NCBI GenBank assembly: GCA_019137255.1
Contig: WPDH01000012.1
Coordinates: 1-64,000, forward strand
From: Corinectria fuckeliana
Lineage: Eukaryota; Ascomycota; Sordariomycetes; Hypocreales; Nectriaceae
DNA length: 64,000 nucleotides
Reading direction: 5' to 3'
Numbering within the stretch: position 1 is the first letter of the stretch; each line of letters starts with the position of its first letter. Positions 22,504 through 34,165 of this stretch are shown piece by piece. The notes under the pieces were generated by a model. It did not search any database, was not told the origin of the DNA, and saw only the letters and a list, made by a program, of their open reading frames with translations. The translations under genes and the position numbers were made by a program.

Positions 22504-23727
22504 ATGTTGGTTACCATGGTCTCTCCAAATCGACCGGTCCTTGTCGGGGCTATTTTCTCTCTATTGTCCCTGTGCTTCACTACGAATGCGTCACCCACTT
22601 CAGGAGAATGCAGGAACCGCTGCACCCGGGACGATATTGCTCCCATGGTCAAGATTCTTTCTGACTACCCGACGCTGAGCAACCAGATCTGTGCAAATCT
22701 GCTGGGTCGCGATCCTCCTAAACCGGTGACGGCTACTGCATTGGCAACAGTGAGCGACACCGCGACAGCGACCAACACGGATATTTTTACCGTTCAGGAA
22801 GGGACCTCGCTCGTCATTGAATCTTTAACGACTACTGTCACGTCGGTCGATACTGAAACCGCCACTCTGGTGTCTCCAACAACTCTTGTTATCACATCAA
22901 CCGCAGTTGCCACCGTGGTCGTGACTAATGTTGTCACGGCTCCTCCTCAAAGCACGGTCACAGTGTGAGTGCCATTTTTTTCTTTCTGCTCCGTTACCAA
23001 TTGTGGCATCACGACGACTTTGACTAATAACTAGCTCGAATGTAGGACGTCGGTCACCGCAGCTCCCGTGTATAAGCGGAACAATCGTTTGAGCGATCAG
23101 TATACTGGCTTGCCGAGCGATCTTGGAGATATCGAACTGGACAAAGCATCACAAGCTTGTGAATGCTACTTCAAATCAACGCCCACCACCACCGTGACAA
23201 ACACTGCCACTATCAGCGGAACCGTCACCATCCAGCCACGCTCTACTACTGTTCCTCTTGCAACAACCGTATTGACTGATGTCCAAACCGAAGTTGCGAT
23301 CTTAACAGAAACCGCCACCGTCATTGATTACACAATTGTGACGGCGATCGAAGACGTCACGGCAACAGAGACTGACACTGCAACTGCTACCAGCATTCCA
23401 CCAGCCGCCACCCAGGTGGTGTATGTCACCGTCACTTATACCCAAGTCGCTCTTCCTGCCAATAATTGCGTTTACAACAGCTACTATGACTATCCGACCG
23501 TCAGCAACAAGCCCGACAACAACTACCAGGAAGGTGTACGACAATGTGAGGCGTTGTGCACCGCAAATGCCAACTGCAAGTTCTTCTTCTTCCTGAAGTT
23601 TGACCCATCCAAGGCTAGGGGCTATGACGCCGCCGCCTGTATTTTAGACAACGCACCCTATAACAGCGCGTATTTGCAGTGCGGCTACGTCAATAATTTT
23701 AATGTGGCTTACAACAAGAACCCATAG
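22504..23727 (+). CDS. Secreted Thr/Val-rich cell-surface protein with a cysteine-rich C-terminal domain
   Basis: Two exons, 22504-22964 and 23046-23727, with an 81-bp intron (GTGAGT to TGTAG). Joined in frame they give 380 residues. A second in-frame ATG is at 22516. The N-terminus is a signal peptide (VLVGAIFSLLSLCFTTNASP). A short cysteine-containing segment follows, then two long stretches of Thr/Val/Ala repeats (TATATNT, TTTVTNTATISGTVT, TATVIDYTIVTAIEDVTATE), likely heavily O-glycosylated. The last 85 residues (NNCVYNSYYDYPTV to FNVAYNKNP) have a PAN/apple-like pattern: NNYQEGVRQCEALCTANANC and a later ACILDN. It probably acts in the cell wall or outside the cell. I see no GPI-anchor signal. 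Confidence 0.75.
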
Positions 23728-25638
23728 ACAGTAGCTAGTAGGCAATGAAGAGGTTGAGAAGACATCTGTTTGTTCTTGATGCCTAGGAACCGAGAAGTGA
23801 AGGGTATTTCAATTTCACAAGTGCCGTATCCCATTTGGGTTTCGAGGTTGAAGGTTGTAACTATCTATTCATATTACTATATTTAACTTATTATATCATC
23901 GTGCCCCTGCATCATGTGTCAGCCTAAAAGAAATGAATTGGATAGGAAGGCATAAGGGTCACATCTTCAAGGTCTACCGCTTCTACTATTACAATACACG
24001 TGATATACTGTGGTAGGTTTCCCATGCGGATAATATATATTACCTAAATTCTCACCACTTCAATATACTTTTGTCCTGCAATCAAGAGTATACTGTTTCA
24101 AATATTAGCAAGGTGCGAGTTGGTGACGCCAATTCAGTAGACTAGACCGCGCAATATCTGTCAAGAGAAGCCATAGACCAAATCAACCCGGCCTATTGGA
24201 ATACTCACCAATGTTTGACTGCGCTTCCACTGTCGCGAGCTTCTTCGCTAGTCAGCCTTTTGGGTGCCTGTCAGGCTGACGGATGCACCATTCGCTGTCC
24301 ACCCCACTTGAGGGCTTTGCAATGCAACCACTTTGAGTGTTTCAAGGCTCTAGGACGGCAGGTGCAAGATAAGGTATGTAGCTGACCATGAGACAGAGAA
24401 CAATCACACCTCGGAACTGGTGATAACTGGCGGCCGCCGTAAATACCTTGATACACTTCCCATAGAAACATCCAGGATCCATGCTCGTGCATACTGTTCA
24501 TCGGTCCTTGCGAGTGTAGCAAATAAAAGAACTTCCTCACCAGAAGGCGTGTCGCACACGTTCGTGTTCCTTTGCCCCCTGCAGGCCCTCTAACACATCG
24601 CTGCATCTGAACACTGAGCCCCCAGCAACCAGGACCAATTGCGACTCGGATGTCAGCATCTCTAATTTAGGGCCTGGGTCATTGATCCGCTCAAACCTAC
24701 AGTACAAGGCCATTCCCCGGCAGTGTCCTCACACCTTGGAATTATGCAGGTGCGCGTGTAATGTCCTCACGCTGCCTCTGCAGTCAACCATCAGACAGGA
24801 CCGGAAGTCCTCCAAAGTTAGACACTTAGAGAAAACAAACGTCAAAACAGGGCTTCTCTATAGATGAAGCCTTGGCACCTAGTTAGCACAGTGGAAAGGC
24901 CTCGGCATGTGAAAGGGGGCCTGCGCCTCCACAACCCGTTAACCGTAGGCTTAGAAGTAGCTGGCAAGCAATTTGGTTCGCCGGGTAATCCAACTGTGAT
25001 GAAACCGAGACGTGGCGGACCTGGGGATCTACGCGCTGTCGTTACTTTCCAAGCGCAGAGCTCCTACATGGGATATTACACGAGCGATGTGTGTCGCAGC
25101 ATAGGTGGCCGCTGCATCTCAACTTAGCTCATCATTAAACGCCCTGGAAGTTATGATCCGCTAGAGGATGAAAGAATCACAACGATTCACATGACAACTA
25201 GTAGGAAGCTCACTCGGCCCTGCCTGTAAATAGTGTGTATTATCTCTGGGGGGGAGATAGATATACAAGTGAGGGCTTGATAGAAAAGTAGATGCTCGGG
25301 GCAACTGGGAAAACGAGTGGTTAGGCATTGGAGCGAAGAGCTTTTGTCAACGCCTGCTCAAAAGTATCCTATCTTGATCCATCGTAAAGGTCGAGGAGTA
25401 ACCATTACCCTCGGCAACTTTACTTTGCGCAATGATTGGACAGCTTAACATACACACGCAAGGCACAATAGTATTCCTTGCTCACGTGAGCAACATGACC
25501 TTGTCTATAGCCTTATTATTTCACGCCTAATAAACCATCCCCCGCTTTCATTTCTTCTAATACACACTCTTTTCTTCTTTGCTGCCATCGAAAGCGAGAT
25601 ACCTGCTTAGTCTTCACTGGGAGTCTAAGAACCCCGCA
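23728..25638. other. Intergenic, no gene supported
   Basis: About 1.9 kb with only short, motif-free frames. 23870-24080 is somewhat AT-rich without reaching the composition of the retroelement. Confidence 0.45.
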
Positions 25639-26060
25639 ATGAGTGATTTCAGCCAGGACGACGGCGCTGGGCTTGGGGAACCTACAGGGACCAACCGTAC
25701 TCTGAAGTTCCATTGCCTGATTCCATGGCACCGAAACCCTGATTTCGTTCATAGGTCGCAACTAGCGGAACTCGAAGCGATCCTTCCTTCAGAGTCAAGA
25801 CATCAGAGCGCCGCTCTTTGGGGTATTGGCGGGTCGGGGTAGGATCAACTGTCGAGCGCCACTTTACCCTCAAACTTCGCTAACCGATGTTAGGAAAACA
25901 ATGATAGCACTCGAATATGCCCACCGCCGATCCGTCGATCCGCCTCTCCTAACTGCTCCATATTTTGGGTGTGCGCCTCCGACGAAAACGTGTTTGTGCG
26001 AGAATATATGAACATTGCAACAACGCTCGGCCTAGATGGCAGGCTAAGACTAAATAAAAG
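25639..26060 (+). pseudogene. NB-ARC (NLR-like) gene start, frameshifted and truncated
   Basis: The start MSDFSQDDGAGLGEP leads to IPWHRNPDFVHRSQLAELE, the usual linker of fungal NB-ARC/TPR proteins, and ALWGIGGSG. A 55-bp intron (25839-25893, branch point CTAAC) then completes the Walker A motif GIGGSGKT and continues MIALEYAHR. The expected next segment SIFWVCASDENVFVREYMN and IATTLGLDGRL is present but in another frame. The shift is explained by an 8-bp tandem duplication, CGATCCGT (25928-25935) followed by CGATCCGC (25936-25943): with one copy the frame runs RRSASPNCSIFWVC. After about 26060 nothing NB-ARC-like follows; Walker B, the rest of the nucleotide-binding domain and the repeats are missing. 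Confidence 0.7.
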
Positions 26061-26522
26061 GGCAATGAAAAGGAGAGGAAGAAAAGAAGGTGGCGGGGCT
26101 TTAAGATATGGAAGAGAAGATAGATATCAGGCTTAGGGTAGGCGTGTTAACTCTGTTCTATACGATATGACCCCAATCCCGCTGAAGGTAAGTGAGTCCC
26201 TTGGCGCCCAGCGCAGCCTTTCATGGTTCCTTTCAAGCCTGAAGTGTAATTAACAAGCTGATCAGGTTCATTTATAAAACCTTGTCGTGGATAGTATCAC
26301 GATGCATAGTATGTCTAGGTTGCTCTGAAATCTGTGAAGTGTCTTTGTTATACAGAGGGAGGGGAGGCTTTCTCTCTAGCTCTATCCCAGATTGAAGAAT
26401 ATGGCAATGACTATTTAAGAAGAGCCAGTCTCCAGGTAGCAATACCTATAACATTTATCTCATAATATTCAAACTACTTAAACCGTAATCAACTTGCATG
26501 AAACTCACAATGGCACCATCTC
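26061..26522. other. Intergenic, no gene supported
   Basis: Purine-rich noncoding sequence follows the truncated NB-ARC fragment, then low-complexity sequence up to the HET pseudogene. Confidence 0.45.
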
Positions 26523-29252
26523 CTAAACTACGTAAATCCAGGACCTATTCAGGTTTGCCCAGTCTGATCCTAGACTCTGCATTTTCTCAAGAACTGCTTT
26601 CGGTGAGTGTAAGCACTTGTCCTTAGTCATGAATTCTCTGAAAGAGTATGACAAGTCTTCCTGACTTGCCCAGAATTGGGTGAGAGTTGGAAGCTTCTCA
26701 CAGTGCAACGAGGAAACTTGTTCAGCACATTCATTCCACTCTTGCAGTATAGTCCTCGCAGCCATATCCAAAATACAATCCGGAAGACTACCCTCATCAG
26801 ACAAAGTCAGTTGTTCATCCATTAATCCATGAAGGAAGCAATCGCCAACCAAGTTGAAAGTCGTTAAAGCCTCGACGTAATCAGCAGCATCGGCTGGGGC
26901 GCTCACTAGCCGGAGAGTAAATGGCATTCTACCACCTGGAAGAACGTATATCTCATCATGATCTGCGATCGATACTGGGCCGAGGCCCATTTGGCCTTCC
27001 TTGGTGATGAAGAACGCTCGCTTGGTAGTAGACAGCCTCATGAGTTCAGTGAATGAATCTAACACTTAATCGGCAGTAGGTACCAGATTTATGCTCAACT
27101 GAAAGTAGTGTGCCTTTGAGGATCCTCTCTTGGTACCAGTCGATTAGAGCTGGTTCATCACTTTTTTCAAGCCTCTCGAAGCCGTTTACACCTTTCTTCA
27201 TATCTGAGACGAGCGTGGCAATGAATTCCAATTTCCTATTAGAAAATGTAGTGGAATAGTCATGTTCTTGACCTTGTAGATGTGCTACTACTTGCCACCA
27301 AGCAATGATTGCTTCTGAGATCACATCCATGCTGGTAGATGGGTAAGACGGCACAAGGGCCTTGGAAACTGTTCCGATTTTCCTGCCTTTCATTCTTAAG
27401 CAGTTCCTCAGCGCCTTTGGTCCGCAAATTAGGGCCCGTGTTATGATGCTGGGATTTGCAAATCTCTAAGTCTGTCGCTTGCCCGCTGGATGACAAAATG
27501 ATTGCAATTTGTTGCAGACAGCCTCGCATTCTTCTCTCTGCTTTCCGTACCACTGTAACGCTTCACGGATGCACAGAGGTAGAAGATCTGCGTCGTCGTT
27601 TATAATCTTGAGTGACTTGGATAACAAGGTCATCTAGTCATGTATCGCTTAATGCTTGATAGTAGGCTCGTTGAACAGAGACAATTCATTGACTAACTCG
27701 TCTTTGGCCATTGGTTGTTTGGTGAAGTCATAGCCAGTTATCTGGTTGCGCACCGTCTTAGCCGCAACAAGCTGGCGCCCCTGCGGCTCCTTGTAGTGCC
27801 TCATGCTCTTTTCTCTGATGTTCTTGTCGTCCACGGGCCACATGTTGGCTTTGATCCACCTGGTGTGCACCGGCCACACCCGGACTCTGCGTTTTGCCTC
27901 CGCGCGGGCTTTGCGTTCTGTCATGGCTCTCTTGACGTTCTCGCGCTGTTGGAGGCTTCTACCCTGAGCAATGATGCTCATCACGTTCCCACATGCATTG
28001 TATTTTTCGAAATGATAAGCACGTCCTCGATCGAACTCGTCAAATGCGGCACGCCAGTCTGGAACCCAAGACGGTAGATCCTGCCTCGTTTTGCGGCCAA
28101 GGTCCCCGATCCATGCGATCAGAGACCCGTTCGTTTCTATACAGTCGACGAGTACCGATTTGTAGACTGCCTTGTCGTCCAGCGAGTAATCTGGCCTTAT
28201 GGTAGTGTTTGACTGGCACATTCCAAGAAGAGCGTAGATCGTATCTCGTCTGTCAGATGCCTTGTGGGTGCCAAAATCTCTGAGAAGGGATAGAAGATTT
28301 GGCTGTTGTCCCGACCCCACCCTCCGCCGTAGAGTGTCTATGTCGAAGACTCTTGAAAAAAGAGTCAACACTTTTGTTTGATCATCCGAGACTGAGCTGG
28401 CCAACTTAGACCGCCTATTATGAGACCACGCTATTGCGACATCTGTAAGCATTGCCCATGGGACTCAGACATTGCCGTATCTCACAATGACAGCTTTTGC
28501 CACCACTGCCTCTTGAACGACCCAAATACGATCCCACCAGCGAACGGTGAGCATTCTCCGCAATGCCTCAAACAAGTCTGTCAAATGGGCATCTGGAATT
28601 CCTTCTAGAAGTTCAAATTGGTAGCATGGATTTTGAGGCCGAGCTAAGATGCTCAGGAGACAGAAAACGTCAAGGGCCGCAATTCGTCTCCTCCGTGCTG
28701 GGGTCTTCCATGTAGACAGAAACCGGTCTATGAAACCATTGTCAGTAGAATCATTAGAGAATGCTATACATGTCCCAGGATCCTTGTCGTTAGAAAATCC
28801 CATTATGTTCCGGCTAATATCATTGCCAAGGAACAATGACTTCGGTAGCTCCGCCGTATATCTTACGCATTTGATTGACTTGCGCGGCACGATCGGAGTC
28901 GTTGCTTTGGTCGATGCACTGAGGCGAAATTGGTGGGGAACAGGACATTGCAGGGGAACTCATATACCAGTGCATCAACCCAGAGAACCAACTCCTCGTT
29001 CGGTAGCCGCAGATGCTTCAACGCGCACTCAAGGTTGGCCGTCACTTCAAACGGACAGTCGTTGACGGTGATTCTGGGAGGTTTGCGACTCGGTAAGCCC
29101 CATGCGTAAGATAGAGCTCTATAGGCGGGCATCGGGAGTTCTCCTTTCCACGCTACACAGAAAAGTTCGCAGGAGATTTTGTCATTCCATTGTCCCCTAG
29201 AGAGAGCGATTAAGCGTATCTCGTGATTACCCAACGGCCTCGGGTATGGCAC
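26523..29252 (-). pseudogene. HET-domain (heterokaryon incompatibility) gene, decayed
   Basis: A complete HET gene can be traced. Exon 1 has IRLIALS, AYRALSYAWGLP and LECALKHLRLPNEELVLWVD. A 49-bp intron (28919-28967) joins WVDAL to CIDQSNDSDRAAQVNQMRKI, the classic HET signature. A frameshift near 28826-28834 separates ATEVIV from LGNDISRN. WWDRIWVVQEAVVAKA follows, then an in-frame TGA (28467-28465) between RYGN-V and VPWAMLTDVAIAW. The C-terminal part (DRRDTIYALLGMCQ, DYSLDDKAVY, LPSWVPDWRAAF) ends in a stop at 27649. More pieces to 26523, including FFITKEGQMGLGPVS and FLHGLMDEQL, lie in other frames. Family members trigger cell death on fusion with an incompatible partner. At least three lesions rule out a working product. 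The upstream start is not resolved: the first in-frame start codon near 29252 is GTG. Confidence 0.8.
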
Positions 29253-29862
29253 CCGTTCCCGAACAAGGTACCTAGAGAGAAAGGAAATAACTTGAGAGGT
29301 TTTGCGTCTATCAGAAAACCATAAGGAGAAGTGAAGAGGATGACTTTAAGTGATGGCCGGTGTTCAGGTTTATACTGCTAGGCCGACGCCAAAGAGGTAC
29401 GTTGCGGGTGTTGCACAGCATAAATATTGGCCAACAGACAGGCACAGCAAATCACCACAGCCCACAAATCGTGGCTTCGCAGTTTGCCTCAAGTAAAGTA
29501 TATGTAAGTAAGCCGGCAAGGCAGAAACTCCGGGAAAGTGCAAGCTGTGCGAGAAGAAATGTAAACAATAAAGTAAGACAAGCGGCAAGGCAATTGCGAG
29601 GCTGGCTACAAGGCACCTTTGGGCTTCTCAAGTGACCGACGTGTCATTTCGAGGCCTTCTACCGCTTACGGGCCTTCATGCAGCTTATGTCTGATGAAAG
29701 GTAGGTGAAGCCGGAGAAAGTTGTGACAGGCTGATAAGTACGAACAACGCAAGAGTTGAGACAGCAAAATTGGTTTCTTAGCTGCTTACATCAGGCGTGA
29801 AAGAAGTCCAACCAACAAACCAAAACCCAAAAACCAATAGATTTGGTACCTCAACAAAGCCA
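29253..29862. other. Intergenic, no gene supported
   Basis: About 600 bp between the start side of the HET pseudogene and the stop of the RBR gene. No motifs. Confidence 0.45.
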
Positions 29863-32387
29863 TCAAATGCCTATACCGCCGTGCAACCTCCTCATATGAT
29901 CGTAGCATGCTTTGCTTCCATCAAATGTTGCGAGACATGTCCAGCAGATATCGGTTCCACATCCCTTGCAAGTCATATGATTACATCCTTCCGTCTTTTC
30001 CATCGCGGTTCTGCACCTGGGGCAGTCCTTTACCCCCAGCTCTTGTTTGATCTTGTTGAGTGCCTCAATGCCGCCTGATGAATCCCCTTTATGTTCGGCA
30101 CAGGTCATCCCAGGATGTGGCGTAAGACAGGTCGTACAGGTAGATGCGAAACACTTCCCGCAAGTAAATGTGACCGGCACTGCCGCAGGATCAGAAGTGA
30201 CGCGGTAGATTTGACTACAATCAGGCGTCGGACAGTATCGGAACTCGTCTGGGTGGCGCCGGACATGGGAAGCAAAAGATGCCGCAAGCACATCCTCAAA
30301 TATTTCCGAGAGCAGAAGATTGTGGATTTCTGACAGGTGCAATACCTTTCCGCAGCCCCCAGAACCGCCCACGCAAGTAACGCAAAAGTCCTTTGAAGTG
30401 GAGGCCTCCGCTCGGCACATACTCACAGAACAGAAGCTGCAGTAGACGTGGCTGCATGATGTACGGAGCGGCTCGTCAGCTTCGCAAAAGCACACCGGGC
30501 AATCCATCTGACGATTCGGACTGTTTCCCGCCGGCTCCAATTCTCTGGACGCTATGATGCTCTTGGCGTCGGCGGCATCTTTCTCGGTTCCATGGACGAG
30601 GATGCACCTCGACGTTAGGTCAAACACGACTTTGCCGTGTCCAAGTTGTGACTCAAGTACCCTCAAGCCACCTTCCAAAGCCCAATGAAGTTCAGCCTCT
30701 TTCTCTAGCCTAATGAAGTGGCTCGCCATGTTGATGTCTTGAATGAGTTTGTGTAATGCTTCCGTAGCCAGCGCAAAGTTTGCTTCGGGTCCAAAAACTC
30801 GAACTTGCGATGACTGTACGTCGCGAATGATGACGACTCCCAGGTCTTCCTCAATTTTCTTGAGCCTCTTATATTTGTCTCCGTCCATCTTGAAGCTGCC
30901 ATACCATAAGTTCCTTCCATTAATCCTCATCACCTGACCGGCAATAATGCCCTCAAGAACCTTTTGGGCCTCTGCCACTAGTTGACGGTCCTCGCCTTGA
31001 AGTTTCAAGATCCGATAGAACCCCTGAGGAGGTAACGCGAAGAGCCGTGTATACTGTCGCTCCCAGACCGCCTTCTTTGAGTTGATTTGATTTTGCACGA
31101 CGTCGTAAACTCGAGTTGATACTTTGAACTTCACCGTCGTGACCAGCTGGACAAAGAGTTTCGCTGTGCCACAAAATGGCAATGGCTTTTTATCCAGCGA
31201 GGAGGCAGCATCTCGCGCTTGTGCTTCCTCGACAAAGGTCGCCTGAGCTTTGACACGTCTGCCACTGGTAGTCTTGGAGACATCCCACCGCTCCAAGGGC
31301 CCAAACTCATATAGCATCAACTTGACAATGGTAGAGTCCACGTCCATGTCAGCAACGTAGCTCGGTTCTCCCATTTTTATTTGACGGGGGCTGTCGGACG
31401 CAGTGATTCTTTGCATGACATCTCGCTCCTCAACGGTCTCGGCCAAGCCAGTCAATTCGACAATCCAGCTTGTGTCACTTGGTTGGCCGTTGTTTTGCGC
31501 GATTGGCGCTTTCGCGGTAACTTTGGACCCGAGCACTTGGTATTTTCCCTTAGTGAACTTGACGAACAGTCTCCATGCAATCTCCTTTCTTTCAAAAATT
31601 AAGCAAGCTGATCGAGCTGGTCGATGCCACGAACAGTGCACTTGCCTGCAGTCAACTTGATGGAAGTTGGAACCCGGGGGGACAGGAACAGGGATGGAGA
31701 CAGCTTGGAGGTCCTGGAGCCCGGTGCAAGTGCGTAACTTCCCACAAGCCGTCTTGGCAAATGTTGGGTCTTCGACTCGTACAATTGCGGAACAGTTGCC
31801 CAAGCCTGCAGGTTTCATGATTCGCACATCGTCTGCCGAGATAACCACACCGACATCGGACAAGATTTTCTTAACATAGTGGGCTGAGCCAGATGCCGGA
31901 AGGTTGATAATGCGGATAGCGGAAAAGTCAGAGGGGAAGGAGACTTTGATAGTTGTTGCACCGTCGCCGAATTTGACCCACGCACCTCCAAGCTCACGAG
32001 TCCAGTTTTCGATCGATTCATCGTCCTATACAAAACAACAGTCAGCCTGTCAAAGATGACCCTAACCAGCCTTATGTAACGCACCTTCTCTTCGGCCTCG
32101 TCTTCAGTCACTTGCTCATGTAAAAACGTACAAGCCGCTCCTTTCTTACAATGACCGTTGGCAAAAAAGCGGCAGTGGGTTCGCCGTCGTTGAGTCAATG
32201 CTGGTTGCACAGGACCTTCATGTGCAAACCGACAGGTATTTCCCCATGAACAAGCGCCACGATTGTAGTGAGTGCATGTAGGCCGGATACCGCGACGAGT
32301 CGTGATAGCCGCTAGCCTGTCCTCGTCAACTGGCCTATGGACTGGCGGTCTCTCATTGTGGGTTTGAGGAGCAAAAACGTTGCCCAT
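29863..32387 (-). CDS. CCCH zinc-finger and RBR-type E3 ubiquitin ligase
   Basis: Two exons, 32387-32085 and 32025-29863, with a 59-bp intron, giving 821 residues. Exon 1 holds two CCCH fingers with C-x7-C-x5-C-x3-H spacing (C38/C46/C52/H56 and C72/C80/C86/H90), likely RNA-binding. A long middle part (about 102-600) has no named domain but resembles KH/RRM-like folds in similar proteins. The C-terminus is a full RBR module: RING1 from about 608 (MDCPVCFCEADEP, CSHVYCSFC), IBR from about 696 (FRYCPTPDCSQIYR, CGKCFASTC) and RING2 from about 769 (CPRCRTAMEKTEGCNHMTC). C782 in GCNHM sits where the thioester-forming cysteine of Parkin-like ligases lies. A TATA box is at 32461-32466. It is intact between two decayed immunity-type genes. 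Confidence 0.88.
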
Positions 32388-33595
32388 GTTGATGACGATG
32401 CGTGTCTAATAGTAGATAGAAGCACTTGAGAATATATGTGCGATAGAGGTCCGCTTCACTTTTATACCTATGGGCGAAGGGCTGTTCAGGCATCCTTGCA
32501 TGGCCACGGGTGGCCGTCATTGACTTGCGAGCAAAGGCTGTTGGTACTTGAGTATACTACGCTTCTACGAGAATTAAAGCACAGAAAACTCCGCATTTTA
32601 GGTACACAGAAGTTTCACACCATGCAATGATGCATATTGCTGTGGGAGGCCCTCCATAATCCAGCGAGCCCAATCAGGCTCGTAATGCCTTATCATTGAC
32701 TTATCACATTGACACGGTAGTAGAACCAACTGGCCACTAGTAGATCAAGTTGTTGTCCCAACTGCGTCATTTTTATTTCAGGGGTGGCTTCTGCAGATTA
32801 TAATGCCATAGGTTTATGATTCTGACTCAGTGAGCAATTCCCCATTCACGGCGTCGGTATGTGACTCTTGGCGCTCGTTGGGACTGTGCTGCTATACTCA
32901 TTTTCGTCTACAACGATGGAGACCCTGTTGATTACTAGGTCGAGCAAGAGACATATATATTCTGGCCATTCAAAAAGAAGAGGATTGCGTGGTGCCAAAT
33001 CTCGGGTAGCCACAGCCGAGAGGCAGCATTGAGGACCAGATATCTAGTACTCCGGGCACCACCGATCAAAATCACCGAGCATGCTGTGTTGTTCATCCAC
33101 GCCCCATGACCAAGCTTGTTCATTTGACAATCAGCCTGCAGTCTACACGCATACTACAGAGACCCAAGGTAGCCACAGCCACCATCTCCTCAATCAACTC
33201 CGAAGGGAGATCCAGAGTATAGTTTAGGCAGATCCGCACAAACGGTCGATACGAGAGTTCGCGTATCGACATGTATCGCGACCGGAGGATTCCGGTTCTA
33301 TTTGGGCCCAACGCTGGACCTTGGAGATGGGAATGATGTCCTTAGCCGGAGGGAGTTATACCAGTCGTCGAGCTGGAACTCTGTTGCCTTGACTGCTCCC
33401 TTTGGGATGCGGACTATGAGGCGTCAGGCAGCTATGTTAGCGAACTAGTAGTACCATGTGATGGTCTCGTTGGCTAGGCTCTCCATTGGCCGAAGCGTGT
33501 GCCTTCCTGTCCTGGACTCTTCCCCAGACATATCAGCGTCGGCGCGCATCCTCTAGACCGCTATTACAAGGCGTCATATTTCTCATAGCATGTAG
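32388..33595. other. Intergenic, no gene supported
   Basis: Short minus-strand frames at 32935-33123 and 33120-33311 have no recognisable motif. The TATA box at 32461 belongs to the RBR gene. Confidence 0.4.
32461..32466 (-). promoter_or_regulatory. TATA box of the RBR gene
   Basis: TATAAA on the minus strand (in GTATAAAAGTG), about 75 bp upstream of the ATG at 32387. Confidence 0.45.
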
Positions 33596-34165
33596 CTACT
33601 TATGCCTATTTAAGATATGAGCTATACAGAATTTAATCGCTTCTATAGGCAATGTCTCAACACACAATTTTACACTGCCTTTACAGTGCTCACTTACAAC
33701 AGCCTGCCAGGCGTCAGAACACTGTCTAGCTAGTTGGAAAGGCTTGCTGCACCTGACCCCAAGCACACCAACATCGCATAGTATCTCGTAGCTAAAGCAC
33801 CCTGCGCTCGAGCCGCAAATGTTATAAAGGGCTAGAAATCTTATCACAAGGTCAGACCAGATAATTCTCGACGAGTTGCCTCTCACGACAAATCATCAAC
33901 TCAAAGTGGTAGCCGATGTGATACTCTACATGCCTGAGCTAAGTTGCTGAAGGCCAGAGCACTGTTGAGAAATCGTCTTAAAGAACTCGTGTGCATTGAT
34001 GCTGTGTTCAACGGCGAGGTGTGTCAGCTGCTGGGACATGGAGGCCAGATTGGATGCCGGAGGTCCGAGATAAGGGTTATATCTCATAGAATTATTGTTA
34101 TATCTGAAGTGACTGGTAAGATAGAAACGCTCTTGCTGATAAGTGAGTACTTTTCTCAACGATAA
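33596..34165 (-). pseudogene. Possible relic of a fungal F-box-like protein
   Basis: Two adjacent minus-strand frames look like consecutive parts of the large fungal F-box-like family. The first (34159-33926) has LASMSQQLTHLAVEHSINAH followed by EFFKTISQQCSGLQQLSS, like the family's repeated LA-x-ASQQLTHLSVSF-x-x-DA-x-FF segment. The second (33886-33596) has SDAWQAVVSEHC and LPIEAIKFCIAHIL, like the C-terminal V-x-AW-x-x-VA-x-x-H and IKSHGDAIHHL segments. Both are short, separated by stops, and no N-terminal F-box is seen. The assignment is from memory of the family pattern and is tentative. Confidence 0.35.
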
